7,292 nucleotides of DNA from an uncultured Clostridia bacterium (GTDB taxonomy: Bacteria > Bacillota > Clostridia > Christensenellales > Borkfalkiaceae). Positions 1 to 6,290 of the stretch are shown here, piece by piece. The notes below the pieces were generated by a model, which saw only the letters and a program-made list of their open reading frames with translations, made no database searches and was not told where the DNA came from. Within the stretch, counting starts at the first letter, position 1, and every line of letters begins with the position of its first letter. The position numbers and the translations under genes are program-made. The stretch is taken from NCBI GenBank assembly GCA_934273135.1, contig CAKQSU010000052.1, positions 1 through 7,292 on the forward strand. Direction: 5' to 3'.

Positions 1-513
1 CAGTTAAGGCTTCAATGCGATTTGACGCAGGAAGAACTCGCCAACCGTTGCGAGCTTTCAAAGGGATACATCTCCCAGCTCGAAAACGATCTGACAAGCC
101 CTTCCATCGCAACGCTCACCGACATTTTAACTGCACTCGGCACGACTTTGAAGGATTTTTTCACGGAAGAAGAGGGAGAAGAGAAAATCGTTTTTTCCGA
201 AAACGACTTCATCGAAAAAATAACCGACGAAATGACGCTCAATTGGCTTGTGCCTAACGCGCAAAAAAACATTATGGAACCGCTTTTGATAAAACTCGAA
301 CCGTTGAATCAGACGAGCGAAGACGTTCCGCACGACGGAGAGGAATTCGGCTACGTGCTTTCCGGCGAAATAACGCTCCACCTCGGCAAAAAAAAGTACG
401 CCGTTAAAAAGGGAGAAAGCTTTTACTTTAAGGCGGACAAAATACATTATATAATAAACACAAAAAAAGACGCGGCAAGCTTCATCTGGATATCTTCGCC
501 GCCCAGCTTTTAA
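1..513 (+). CDS. XRE-family regulator with C-terminal cupin domain (5' end outside window)
   Basis: DNA-binding transcriptional regulator, probably the local controller of the polyamine transporter that follows. The frame is open from base 1. The residues before the TTG at 22 (QLRLQCD) match the usual start of the helix-turn-helix in this family, so the true start lies upstream and only about ten residues should be missing; the TTG is not the start. In window numbering, residues 2-54 form the HTH (LTQEELA, then SKGYISQLE as recognition helix, then SPSIATL). An acidic linker covers about 55-65, and a cupin-2 barrel covers about 90-170. In the barrel, H111, E114-E115 and H149 sit where cupins place metal or ligand contacts (PHDGEEFGYVLSG; GESFYF..DKIHYIIN). 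This HTH plus cupin layout is that of PuuR-like regulators, often found beside potABCD in Clostridia. The ligand is not shown by the sequence; a polyamine is an inference from context. Confidence 0.9.
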   Translation, partial: QLRLQCDLTQEELANRCELSKGYISQLENDLTSPSIATLTDILTALGTTLKDFFTEEEGEEKIVFSENDFIEKITDEMTLNWLVPNAQKNIMEPLLIKLEPLNQTSEDVPHDGEEFGYVLSGEITLHLGKKKYAVKKGESFYFKADKIHYIINTKKDAASFIWISSPPSF

Positions 514-575
514 GCGTAATTTACTTATTTCAGACGAAAAGCCGCTCTATAAGGCGGTTATCGATATATTTTCTT

Positions 576-587
576 TCCTTATAAGGA
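576..587. promoter_or_regulatory. 12-bp perfect palindrome overlapping the potA ribosome binding site
   Basis: TCCTTATAAGGA is fully self-complementary, and its right half includes most of the potA Shine-Dalgarno (AGGAG at 584-588, 6 nt before the ATG at 595). A related half, CTATAAGG, lies at 547-554, so TATAAGG recurs 32 bp apart (548-554 and 580-586), about three helical turns. It could be an operator for the upstream regulator, or in RNA a hairpin that hides the ribosome binding site. With no loop in the palindrome, a DNA-binding site seems more likely. I see no convincing sigma-70 promoter in the 81-bp gap 514-594, so the promoter may lie upstream of the regulator gene. Confidence 0.35.
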
Positions 588-594
588 GATAAAA

Positions 595-2082
595 ATGGCA
601 GAAAAAATAATTGAATTGAAAGGCGTAACAAAAAAATACGACGATACGGTCGTAGTTGAAAACATCGACCTTTATATCCGTAAAGGCGAGTTCGTAACGC
701 TCCTCGGTCCGTCGGGTTGCGGCAAAACCACGACGCTCAGAATGATAGCGGGCTTCGAAATGCCGGACGGCGGGCAGATACTTTTGAACGGCAAGGACAT
801 AACTTCAATTCCGCCGTATATGCGCCCCATCAACACGGTGTTTCAACGCTATGCCCTTTTCCCGCACTTAAACGTTTACGACAACGTAGCCTACGGGCTT
901 AAACTCAAAAAGGTAAACGCGGTGTACACCAACGCCAAAGGCGAACAGATCGTCAAAAAACAGCACCTTTCCAAAAAGGTTATCGACGAAAAGGTTTCGC
1001 GCGCGCTCAAAATGGTAGACCTCGAAGAGTTTGAAAAACGCGACGTAACGACGCTTTCGGGCGGACAGCAGCAAAGAATAGCAATCGCCCGCGCTATCGT
1101 CAACGAGCCGGAGATTCTTCTTTTGGACGAACCGCTCGGCGCGCTTGACCTCAAAATGCGTCAGGATATGCAGTTGGAGCTTAAAGAAATGCACAAAAAG
1201 CTCGGCATAACCTTTATTTACGTTACTCACGACCAGGAAGAAGCCTTGACGATGAGCGACACGGTAGTCGTTATGAACGACGGCGCGATTCAGCAAATCG
1301 GCACGCCCGTCGACATTTACAACGAGCCGAAAAACGCGTTCGTTGCGGACTTTATAGGCGACAGCAACATCATGAACGGCACGATTGTAGGAAACCGCAA
1401 AGTTCGTTTTATCGGTCACGTTTTCGATATGCTCGACGATTTTGCGATTAACGATAAAGTCGACGTCGTTGTTCGCCCCGAGGACGTGCAGATTGTGGAA
1501 GCGGGCAAAGGTCAGGTAGACGGCGTTATAATTTCTTCCATCTTTAAGGGCATACACTACGAAATGACTTTCCAGATAGGAAAGACCGAGATAACCATTC
1601 AAAGCACGGTTGAACATAGAGTCGGCGAAAAGGTCGGCATTATAATCGAACCGGACGGCATACATATCATGGCAAAGAACTACACTTCCAACGTTTACGA
1701 CGGATACATCGACAAAAACAACAAGGTTTGCTTTGCCGACGGCGCATTCGATTGCGACGTTACCAAGCTTTACCCCGGTTCTCACCTCGACGAAGAAGGC
1801 TATCTTATTACGTTAGAGGGCGAAAAAATAGACCTTACCGACACGGAAGTAAAGGTCGAAGTCCCGCTCGACAAGATAGAGATAATCGACAACGAGGAAG
1901 ACGGCACGGTCAGCGGCACTATCGTTTCCATACTCTATAAGGGCGACCATTACCAGGTAATCGTCAGAACCGAAGAGGAAGAAGACTTTGTAATCGACAC
2001 CGAATACCTCTGGAACGAATTCGACAAGGTAAGCGTAAGCATTAAGCCGGAAGATATCAATATTTCGTTAAAGGTGAAGTAA
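595..2082 (+). CDS. potA: Polyamine ABC transporter ATP-binding protein PotA, with duplicated TOBE module
   Basis: Cytoplasmic ATPase that drives spermidine/putrescine import through PotB-PotC. All ABC motifs are intact: Walker A GPSGCGKTT (38-46), Q-loop Q84 (VFQRYALFPHL), signature LSGGQQQR (154-161), Walker B ILLLDEP (174-180), D-loop GALD (182-185) and H-loop H212. VTHDQEEALTMSD is typical of the PotA/MalK group. At 495 residues it is well over the usual 350-380. The TOBE region at about 262-361 appears again at about 369-493. VDVVVRPEDVQIV with VDGVIISSIFKGIHY in the first copy matches VKVEVPLDKIEII with VSGTIVSILYKGDHY in the second. An extra stretch of about 20 residues (108-128) lies between Q-loop and signature. 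The start ATG has AGGAG 6 nt upstream. The family is certain. The polyamine substrate rests on the four-gene set, since the ATPase alone cannot separate PotA from related importers. Confidence 0.95.
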   Translation: MAEKIIELKGVTKKYDDTVVVENIDLYIRKGEFVTLLGPSGCGKTTTLRMIAGFEMPDGGQILLNGKDITSIPPYMRPINTVFQRYALFPHLNVYDNVAYGLKLKKVNAVYTNAKGEQIVKKQHLSKKVIDEKVSRALKMVDLEEFEKRDVTTLSGGQQQRIAIARAIVNEPEILLLDEPLGALDLKMRQDMQLELKEMHKKLGITFIYVTHDQEEALTMSDTVVVMNDGAIQQIGTPVDIYNEPKNAFVADFIGDSNIMNGTIVGNRKVRFIGHVFDMLDDFAINDKVDVVVRPEDVQIVEAGKGQVDGVIISSIFKGIHYEMTFQIGKTEITIQSTVEHRVGEKVGIIIEPDGIHIMAKNYTSNVYDGYIDKNNKVCFADGAFDCDVTKLYPGSHLDEEGYLITLEGEKIDLTDTEVKVEVPLDKIEIIDNEEDGTVSGTIVSILYKGDHYQVIVRTEEEEDFVIDTEYLWNEFDKVSVSIKPEDINISLKVK

Positions 2083-2083
2083 A

Positions 2084-2908
2084 ATGGGAACGGCGTTAAG
2101 ATTTTCACGCAAACAGCTCGGCATACCGTATGCGGTGTTTTGCGCGTTGTTCGTTGTGTTTCCCCTCGTCCTTATCGTGATTTACGCTTTTACGGACGCG
2201 GCGGGGCATTTCACTTTCGCAAACTTTCTCGACTTTTTTTCGAGAAGCGCGAATATACACGTTTTGTTCACGAGCCTCGGCTTAGCCGTTTTAACGACAG
2301 CAATTTGCCTTGTAATCGCCTACCCCGTGTCTTACATTTTAGCAAGAAGCTCCATGAACAAAAACGGCGTTTACCTTCTTTTATTCATACTGCCGATGTG
2401 GATTAACTTCGTTCTCCGCACGGCGGCGATGAAAGAACTTTTGTTCATTCTCGACGGGTTAGGGCTTTATAGCGTTGCGGACGATTACTTTTTGTCCACG
2501 CTCATCGGTATGGTTTACGACTATCTGCCGTTTACCATATTGCCTATCTACACCGTTTTAATCAAACTCGACAAAAGCCTTATCGAAGCTTCTGAGGACC
2601 TCGGCGCAAACAAGGTGCAAACCTTTATCAAAACGACGCTCCCCCTTTCTCTTCCGGGAATCGTAAGCGCGATAACGATGGTGTTTTTGCCGACGACCAC
2701 AAGCTACGTTATTTCCGATACGCTCGGCAACAGCAAAGTTACGATTATCGGTAAGCTCATCGAAAACCAATTCAACATCGGCACGGCGGACAGCTGGCAC
2801 ACCGGCTCCGCAATATCGCTTATTTTACTCGTGTTCATATTCCTGACTATGTTTTTCACCGGTAAATTCCAAGAGAATTCTTCGCCGAGAGGAGGCGGAT
2901 TATGGTAA
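2084..2908 (+). CDS. potB: Polyamine ABC transporter permease PotB
   Basis: First of two inner-membrane permeases that form the polyamine channel. The 274 residues hold six likely membrane helices, roughly at 13-34, 58-81, 93-112, 135-158, 185-208 and 240-262. The cytoplasmic EAA loop that docks on the ATPase is at about 166-189, with E168, A169 and the conserved G174 (IEASEDLGAN, then TLPLSLPGI). The length is normal for PotB. Its ATG lies 1 nt after the potA stop, and the ribosome binding site AAGGTGA is inside the last codons of potA, so the two are translated together. The RTAAMKELL segment after the third helix is typical of PotB rather than PotC, and gene order agrees. No damage or odd composition is seen. 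Confidence 0.93.
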   Translation: MGTALRFSRKQLGIPYAVFCALFVVFPLVLIVIYAFTDAAGHFTFANFLDFFSRSANIHVLFTSLGLAVLTTAICLVIAYPVSYILARSSMNKNGVYLLLFILPMWINFVLRTAAMKELLFILDGLGLYSVADDYFLSTLIGMVYDYLPFTILPIYTVLIKLDKSLIEASEDLGANKVQTFIKTTLPLSLPGIVSAITMVFLPTTTSYVISDTLGNSKVTIIGKLIENQFNIGTADSWHTGSAISLILLVFIFLTMFFTGKFQENSSPRGGGLW

Positions 2909-3708
2909 AAAAGATTTTTTCCGCCACGTATATCTGGCTTATTTTAATCATAATGTACGCGCCCGTACTGCTTCTCGTGGTATATTCGTTCAACGCGTCT
3001 AACGAAATGGGCAAATGGTCGTCCGAATGGAATTTCAGCCTTTACAAAATGCTTTTCACCGACCAAAAAATTCTTTCGGCAATCAAAAACACGTTCTTAC
3101 TCGCCGTTTCCGCAAGCTTCATTGCAACAATACTCGGCACCGTCGGCGCAATAGGAATGTTCTATTCCAAAAAAAGAACCTTCCGTATCCTCAACACCGT
3201 CACGCAGATACCTATCGTAAACGCGGAAATAGTCACGGCAATATCGATGGCTCTCGCCTGCTCGATATTCCTTTTCCCGAGAACATACGCCTCTCTTCTT
3301 ATATCCCACGTCGTACTCGTGTTCCCGTTCGTGGTGACGAGCGTTCTCCCGAAGCTCAAACAACTTGACCCCAACCTTTACGAAGCGGGGCTTGACCTCG
3401 GCGCGTCGCCGACAAAGGCTTTGTTTTCAATCGTTATTCCCGAGATAATGCCGGGCATCGCTTCGGGATTCATGATTGCAATCACCCTTTCTCTCGACGA
3501 CTATATCGTCACGAACTTCACAAAGCCCTCGACTATAGACACAATCTCGACTTACGCTTACAACGCTTACGCCAAAAACGCGGCGAACACTTCTATTCCC
3601 GCGCTGCGCGCTCTGTCGGCGATTATATTCCTTATCATAATCGTTTCGGTTATTTCGGCAAACGTTATAGCCAACAAAAAATCCAAACAGACGGGGGTGA
3701 AAGCATGA
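2902..3708 (+). CDS. potC: Polyamine ABC transporter permease PotC
   Basis: Second permease, partner of PotB in the membrane channel. The 268 residues hold six predicted membrane helices, at about 8-27, 64-85, 99-119, 127-148, 187-207 and 236-256. The EAA docking loop is at about 160-184, with E161, A162 and G167 (YEAGLDLGAS, then VIPEIMPGI). SLDDYIVTNF after it is a PotC hallmark also present in the Escherichia coli protein. Its ATG overlaps the end of potB by 7 nt, and its ribosome binding site (GAGGAGG, about 2888-2894) lies in the potB coding sequence, indicating coupled translation. In some bacteria potC and potD are fused; here they remain separate genes with a 4-nt overlap. The assignment to PotC rather than a general spermidine-type permease rests on sequence signature and gene order. 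Confidence 0.93.
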   Translation: MVKKIFSATYIWLILIIMYAPVLLLVVYSFNASNEMGKWSSEWNFSLYKMLFTDQKILSAIKNTFLLAVSASFIATILGTVGAIGMFYSKKRTFRILNTVTQIPIVNAEIVTAISMALACSIFLFPRTYASLLISHVVLVFPFVVTSVLPKLKQLDPNLYEAGLDLGASPTKALFSIVIPEIMPGIASGFMIAITLSLDDYIVTNFTKPSTIDTISTYAYNAYAKNAANTSIPALRALSAIIFLIIIVSVISANVIANKKSKQTGVKA

Positions 3709-5435
3709 AAAAGAAAATTCCCGTAATAATCGCCGCGGCATTGCTTGCCGTAACGTTCATTCTCTATTGTTTTCAGGGCGTCAGCCTCGGAAAGGAAAAA
3801 GACGTGGAAATACTCCGCGTTTACAACTGGGAAGAATACATTTCCGAAAGCAAGGAAGACGAAAGCATCGATATTATAACGCAATTCGAAAAGTATTGTA
3901 AGGAAACGTTAAACCGCAACGTTAAGGTCGAATATTCGACTTTCGGCACTAACGAAAACATGTACAACGAACTTAACCTTTCCAAAAAGAAAACGGCAAG
4001 CGGCGTAAATTATTCCTACGACCTCGTTTGCCCGTCCGAATACATGCTTTTAAAAATGATGCGCGAGGGCATGCTCGAAAAGCTCGACATGGCAAAAGTC
4101 CCAAACTACGCCGAGAACGCCTCGCCTTACATTCAGGAACTCTTTAAAACGCTTAAAAACGAGGGTAGCGACGAAAGCCTTTACGATTACGCCGCGTGCT
4201 ACATGTGGGGAACGATGGGTTACGTTTATAACCCCGAAATCGTTTCCGACGAGGACGCCTCACACTGGAATCTTTTGTGGAACGACAAGTACAAAGGCTT
4301 AGGCACCATTAAGGACAGCGTGCGCGACAGTTACATTCTTGCCGTCGGCTACTGTTTGGAGGACGAACTCAACGGCGTACTTAAAGACTACGAAAAAGAC
4401 CGCGATTCCGCGCAATACAACAAACGCCTTACCGAGATTTTCAACCGCACGGACGATAAAACCGTCGATATCGTCGGCAAAGCGTTGACTGAACTTAAAG
4501 ACAAGATTTACGGCTACGAAGTAGACAGCGGCAAAAAGGAAATGGCGCAAGGCAAAATAGCAATCAACTTTGCTTGGAGCGGCGACGCCGTTTACACTCT
4601 CGACGAAGCCGAAACGCCCGACGCCGGCGACAACGCCCTTTACTTAAAATACGCCGTGCCTAAGGAAGGAAGCAATATCTTTTTCGACGGCTGGGCAATG
4701 CCTAAGGGCGCAAACGTGGAGCTTGCGCAAGAATTCATCAACTTTATAGAAAGCCCCGATAATGCGGTGCTTAACATGGACTACATCGGTTACTCGCCCT
4801 CTATCGGCGGAGAAACAATGTTCGAAAACGCAATAGATTGGTACGGCGCGACGGCTTATGCTCCGACGACGAAGGTCACGAAAGAAGACGTCGAAAATAT
4901 GGACGAAGAGGAAGCCGAATATTACTACGTCGACGAAAGCGGCAACGTTTACGAAAGCGTTTACGTCGGAGATTACGTCAACGGAGAAACGCTCACTTTC
5001 GTTTCCACGCCAAAAGCCCCTCTTTACGAGCTTGACGACGAAAACGGCTTAACGGAAATAACAGACCCCGTCGAAGTCGCTTCGCAAGACTTGACGTACT
5101 TTTTTAAGTCGGGCGAAGACGACGAAAACACCTACGTCGTTTACTATTACCCCGAAGAAGCCGACCGCCAGCTCATGGCGCAGTACCCGGACGAAAAAAC
5201 CGTTCTGCGCTGCACGGTCATGAAGTGCTTTACGGACGACGAAACCCGCACCTTAAACAATATGTGGGAAACGGCGAAAGTCGGCAACACGAGCGATTTA
5301 GCACTCATAATAACGCTCGTTATAATAGCTCTCCTCGTTGCGGCGATAGTAGTCGTATACCAGCTCTACAAAAAGGGCGTAATCTTTCAGCCGCGCGCGC
5401 CAAAGGGTTACACCTTCACGCGGTACGAAAAATAG
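3705..5435 (+). CDS. potD: PotD-like polyamine-binding protein, enlarged and membrane-anchored at the C-terminus
   Basis: Extracellular substrate-binding component that should deliver polyamine to PotBC. Recognisable PotD landmarks are YNWEEYI (40-46), VEYSTFGTNENMY, DLVCPSEYM (106-114), W168-G169-T170, KDSVRDSY (203-210), AWSGDAVY (290-297 with W291), NIFFDGWAMP (324-333 with D328) and IGYSP (361-365). At 576 residues it is over 200 longer than usual. The excess is an acidic, tyrosine-rich insert (about 385-480) and a C-terminal membrane helix (about 532-551) followed by a positively charged tail (YKKG...). The N-terminus has a hydrophobic stretch (5-23) after KKK, but C22 is preceded by ILY, which does not fit a lipobox. 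It is therefore probably anchored by its own helix or helices, not by lipid. The start ATG overlaps the potC stop (ATGA), with GGGGGTGA upstream. Substrate choice between spermidine and putrescine is not clear. Confidence 0.9.
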   Translation: MKKKIPVIIAAALLAVTFILYCFQGVSLGKEKDVEILRVYNWEEYISESKEDESIDIITQFEKYCKETLNRNVKVEYSTFGTNENMYNELNLSKKKTASGVNYSYDLVCPSEYMLLKMMREGMLEKLDMAKVPNYAENASPYIQELFKTLKNEGSDESLYDYAACYMWGTMGYVYNPEIVSDEDASHWNLLWNDKYKGLGTIKDSVRDSYILAVGYCLEDELNGVLKDYEKDRDSAQYNKRLTEIFNRTDDKTVDIVGKALTELKDKIYGYEVDSGKKEMAQGKIAINFAWSGDAVYTLDEAETPDAGDNALYLKYAVPKEGSNIFFDGWAMPKGANVELAQEFINFIESPDNAVLNMDYIGYSPSIGGETMFENAIDWYGATAYAPTTKVTKEDVENMDEEEAEYYYVDESGNVYESVYVGDYVNGETLTFVSTPKAPLYELDDENGLTEITDPVEVASQDLTYFFKSGEDDENTYVVYYYPEEADRQLMAQYPDEKTVLRCTVMKCFTDDETRTLNNMWETAKVGNTSDLALIITLVIIALLVAAIVVVYQLYKKGVIFQPRAPKGYTFTRYEK

Positions 5436-5446
5436 CTTCATATTTT

Positions 5447-5482
5447 AAAAGTCGCGAAACGAGTCGTCTTCGCGACTTTTTT
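5447..5482 (+). terminator. Intrinsic terminator ending the pot operon
   Basis: A perfect 12-bp stem, AAAAGTCGCGAA (5447-5458) with TTCGCGACTTTT (5469-5480), has a 10-nt loop and runs into six T residues. It starts 11 bp after the potD stop, as expected for the end of the operon. The A-rich 5' side means it could also act weakly in reverse. Confidence 0.92.
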
Positions 5483-5514
5483 ATTCGTTTCGGTGGTTTA
5501 TTTTTCTTAAAAGG

Positions 5515-5543
5515 TTGACAACTGAAATTTATTATCGTATAAT
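5515..5543 (+). promoter_or_regulatory. Near-perfect sigma-70/sigma-A promoter for the YbjN-domain gene
   Basis: TTGACA (5515-5520) and TATAAT (5538-5543) are exact consensus hexamers with the ideal 17-bp spacer. Transcription would start near 5550, leaving a leader of about 50 nt. Just after the -10, a 14-bp AT palindrome (ATATAAATTTATAT, 5548-5561) covers the predicted start and could be an operator or chance in AT-rich DNA. Such a consensus promoter suggests high, growth-linked expression. Confidence 0.88.
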
Positions 5544-5589
5544 AAATATATAAATTTATATGCGAGCGGGCAAAACGCACCGTGCGAAA

Positions 5590-5594
5590 AGGAG
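5590..5594 (+). promoter_or_regulatory. Ribosome binding site that fixes the YbjN-gene start
   Basis: AGGAG lies 7 nt before the ATG at 5602 (GGAGTATGAAAATGG context), the normal spacing, so it selects 5602 over the in-frame ATGs at 5596 and 5560. Confidence 0.8.
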
Positions 5595-5601
5595 TATGAA
5601 A

Positions 5602-6072
5602 ATGGCAGACACAAAGCAAGTATATCAAACGGCGATTAAGGCTTTTGACGAAATGAACTGGCACTACAACCGCGACGACGAAAACCAGATTATCACCTGC
5701 AATGTTTCGGGCGAAGATTTAACGATTAAGATTTTTTATAGGGTTTGCACCGACCGTAACATTATGTACGTCAAATCGGCGATGCCTTTTACCGTAAACG
5801 AGAAAAAACGCATGGAACTTTGCGTTGCCGTCGCTATCGCGAACTTCACTATGCTCAACGGCTCTTTCGAATTGGATATTTCCGACGGTTATCTCGGGTT
5901 TAAGATTCTTTGCCCGTTCATGGATATGACGCCGACTACCGAAGTCTGCAAATATCTCATCAACCTTACCTGCCGCATGACCGATATCTATAACGACAAG
6001 TTTCTCGCCGTTGCAAACGGCACGATGACGCTTAACCAATTCAAAGAATTTGCCGACAACGCGGTAAGCTGA
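5602..6072 (+). CDS. YbjN-domain protein (putative sensory transduction regulator family)
   Basis: Cytoplasmic protein of 156 residues that matches the YbjN-like fold over nearly its whole length. Family-type features are an early Y..AIKAFDEMNWHY segment, the hydrophobic strand LTIKIFYRV, an AVAIANFTMLNGSFELD helix-strand unit, and a C-terminal YLINLTCRMTDIYNDKF helix. There is no signal peptide or membrane helix. YbjN proteins have no established enzymatic activity; in enterobacteria one has been linked to stress and motility regulation, which may not carry over here. I chose the ATG at 5602 because AGGAG (5590-5594) is 7 nt upstream. The in-frame ATG at 5596 is too close to that site, and the one at 5560 has no ribosome binding site and sits about 10 nt from the predicted transcript start. 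The gene is a single-gene unit with its own promoter and terminator, so context gives no functional clue. Confidence 0.85.
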   Translation: MADTKQVYQTAIKAFDEMNWHYNRDDENQIITCNVSGEDLTIKIFYRVCTDRNIMYVKSAMPFTVNEKKRMELCVAVAIANFTMLNGSFELDISDGYLGFKILCPFMDMTPTTEVCKYLINLTCRMTDIYNDKFLAVANGTMTLNQFKEFADNAVS

Positions 6073-6097
6073 AAAGCCTCAACCGCAATTCATGCAT

Positions 6098-6146
6098 AAA
6101 ACCCGTCTAAACAGCCGATAATCGACTTATAGACGGGTTTTTGTTT
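6098..6146 (+). terminator. Intrinsic terminator after the YbjN-domain gene
   Basis: A perfect 12-bp stem, AAAACCCGTCTA (6098-6109) with TAGACGGGTTTT (6130-6141), has a 20-nt loop and is followed by a T-rich tract (TTTTTGTTTGTTTTG). It starts 25 bp after the stop. On the other strand the stem is followed by TTTTATG, so it may also stop transcripts coming from the minus-strand phosphoribosyltransferase gene. Confidence 0.9.
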
Positions 6147-6180
6147 GTTTTGTTTAGTTCGTAATTTTGTTAAATATGTG

Positions 6181-6290
6181 GCTTTTTATAAAGCAAACAT
6201 CACTGCCGTAAGGCAACATCGCTTGTGTGCAAACATCACAAATCCGCTTGCGGATTTACATATCAATCTTGCGCTTTTTAGCGAAAGATT
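6181..6290. repeat. Array of five small hairpins joined by ACATCAC-like linkers (REP/BIME-like)
   Basis: Five inverted repeats follow one another. H0 is GCTTT-ttat-AAAGC (6181-6194). H1 is TGCC-gtaa-GGCA (6204-6215). H2 is TTG-tgtg-CAA (6223-6232), the weakest. H3 is AAATCCG-cttg-CGGATTT (6240-6257). H4 is AATCTT-g-CGCT-tttt-AGCG-a-AAGATT (6265-6290). The linkers are AAACATCAC (6195-6203), ACATCGC (6216-6222), ACATCAC (6233-6239) and ACATATCAA (6258-6266). Stems differ while linkers are kept, so the linker is the repeated element. H4 and its linker overlap at 6265-6266, and H4 ends within the stop codon of the convergent gene. The rest of the gap, 6147-6180, is T-rich and shows nothing else. 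Confidence 0.7.

Noticed and set aside
540..559. Hairpin AGCCGC/GCGGTT in the potA leader as a terminator or attenuator
   Set aside because: The stem is only about 6 bp with a G-U pair and is not followed by a T-run, so there is no support for termination. I saw no competing antiterminator structure or riboswitch motif.
868..1785. Long open frame on the minus strand opposite potA (305 codons)
   Set aside because: It lies wholly antisense to a well-conserved ABC ATPase, has no recognisable family features, and reflects codon bias of the real gene.
3768..3772. C22 of PotD as a lipoprotein cysteine
   Set aside because: Tyrosine at -1 (ILY-C) does not fit the accepted small residue (G, A or S) before the lipidated cysteine.
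5560..5601. Longer N-terminus for the YbjN-domain protein, starting at the ATG at 5560
   Set aside because: No ribosome binding site precedes it and it lies about 10 nt from the predicted transcription start. The added residues (MRAGKTHRAKRS...) are unlike the family, and AGGAG is placed for the ATG at 5602.
6181..6290. CRISPR array
   Set aside because: Repeat units (about 7-9 nt) are far too short, the intervening pieces are palindromic rather than unique spacers, and there are no cas genes nearby.
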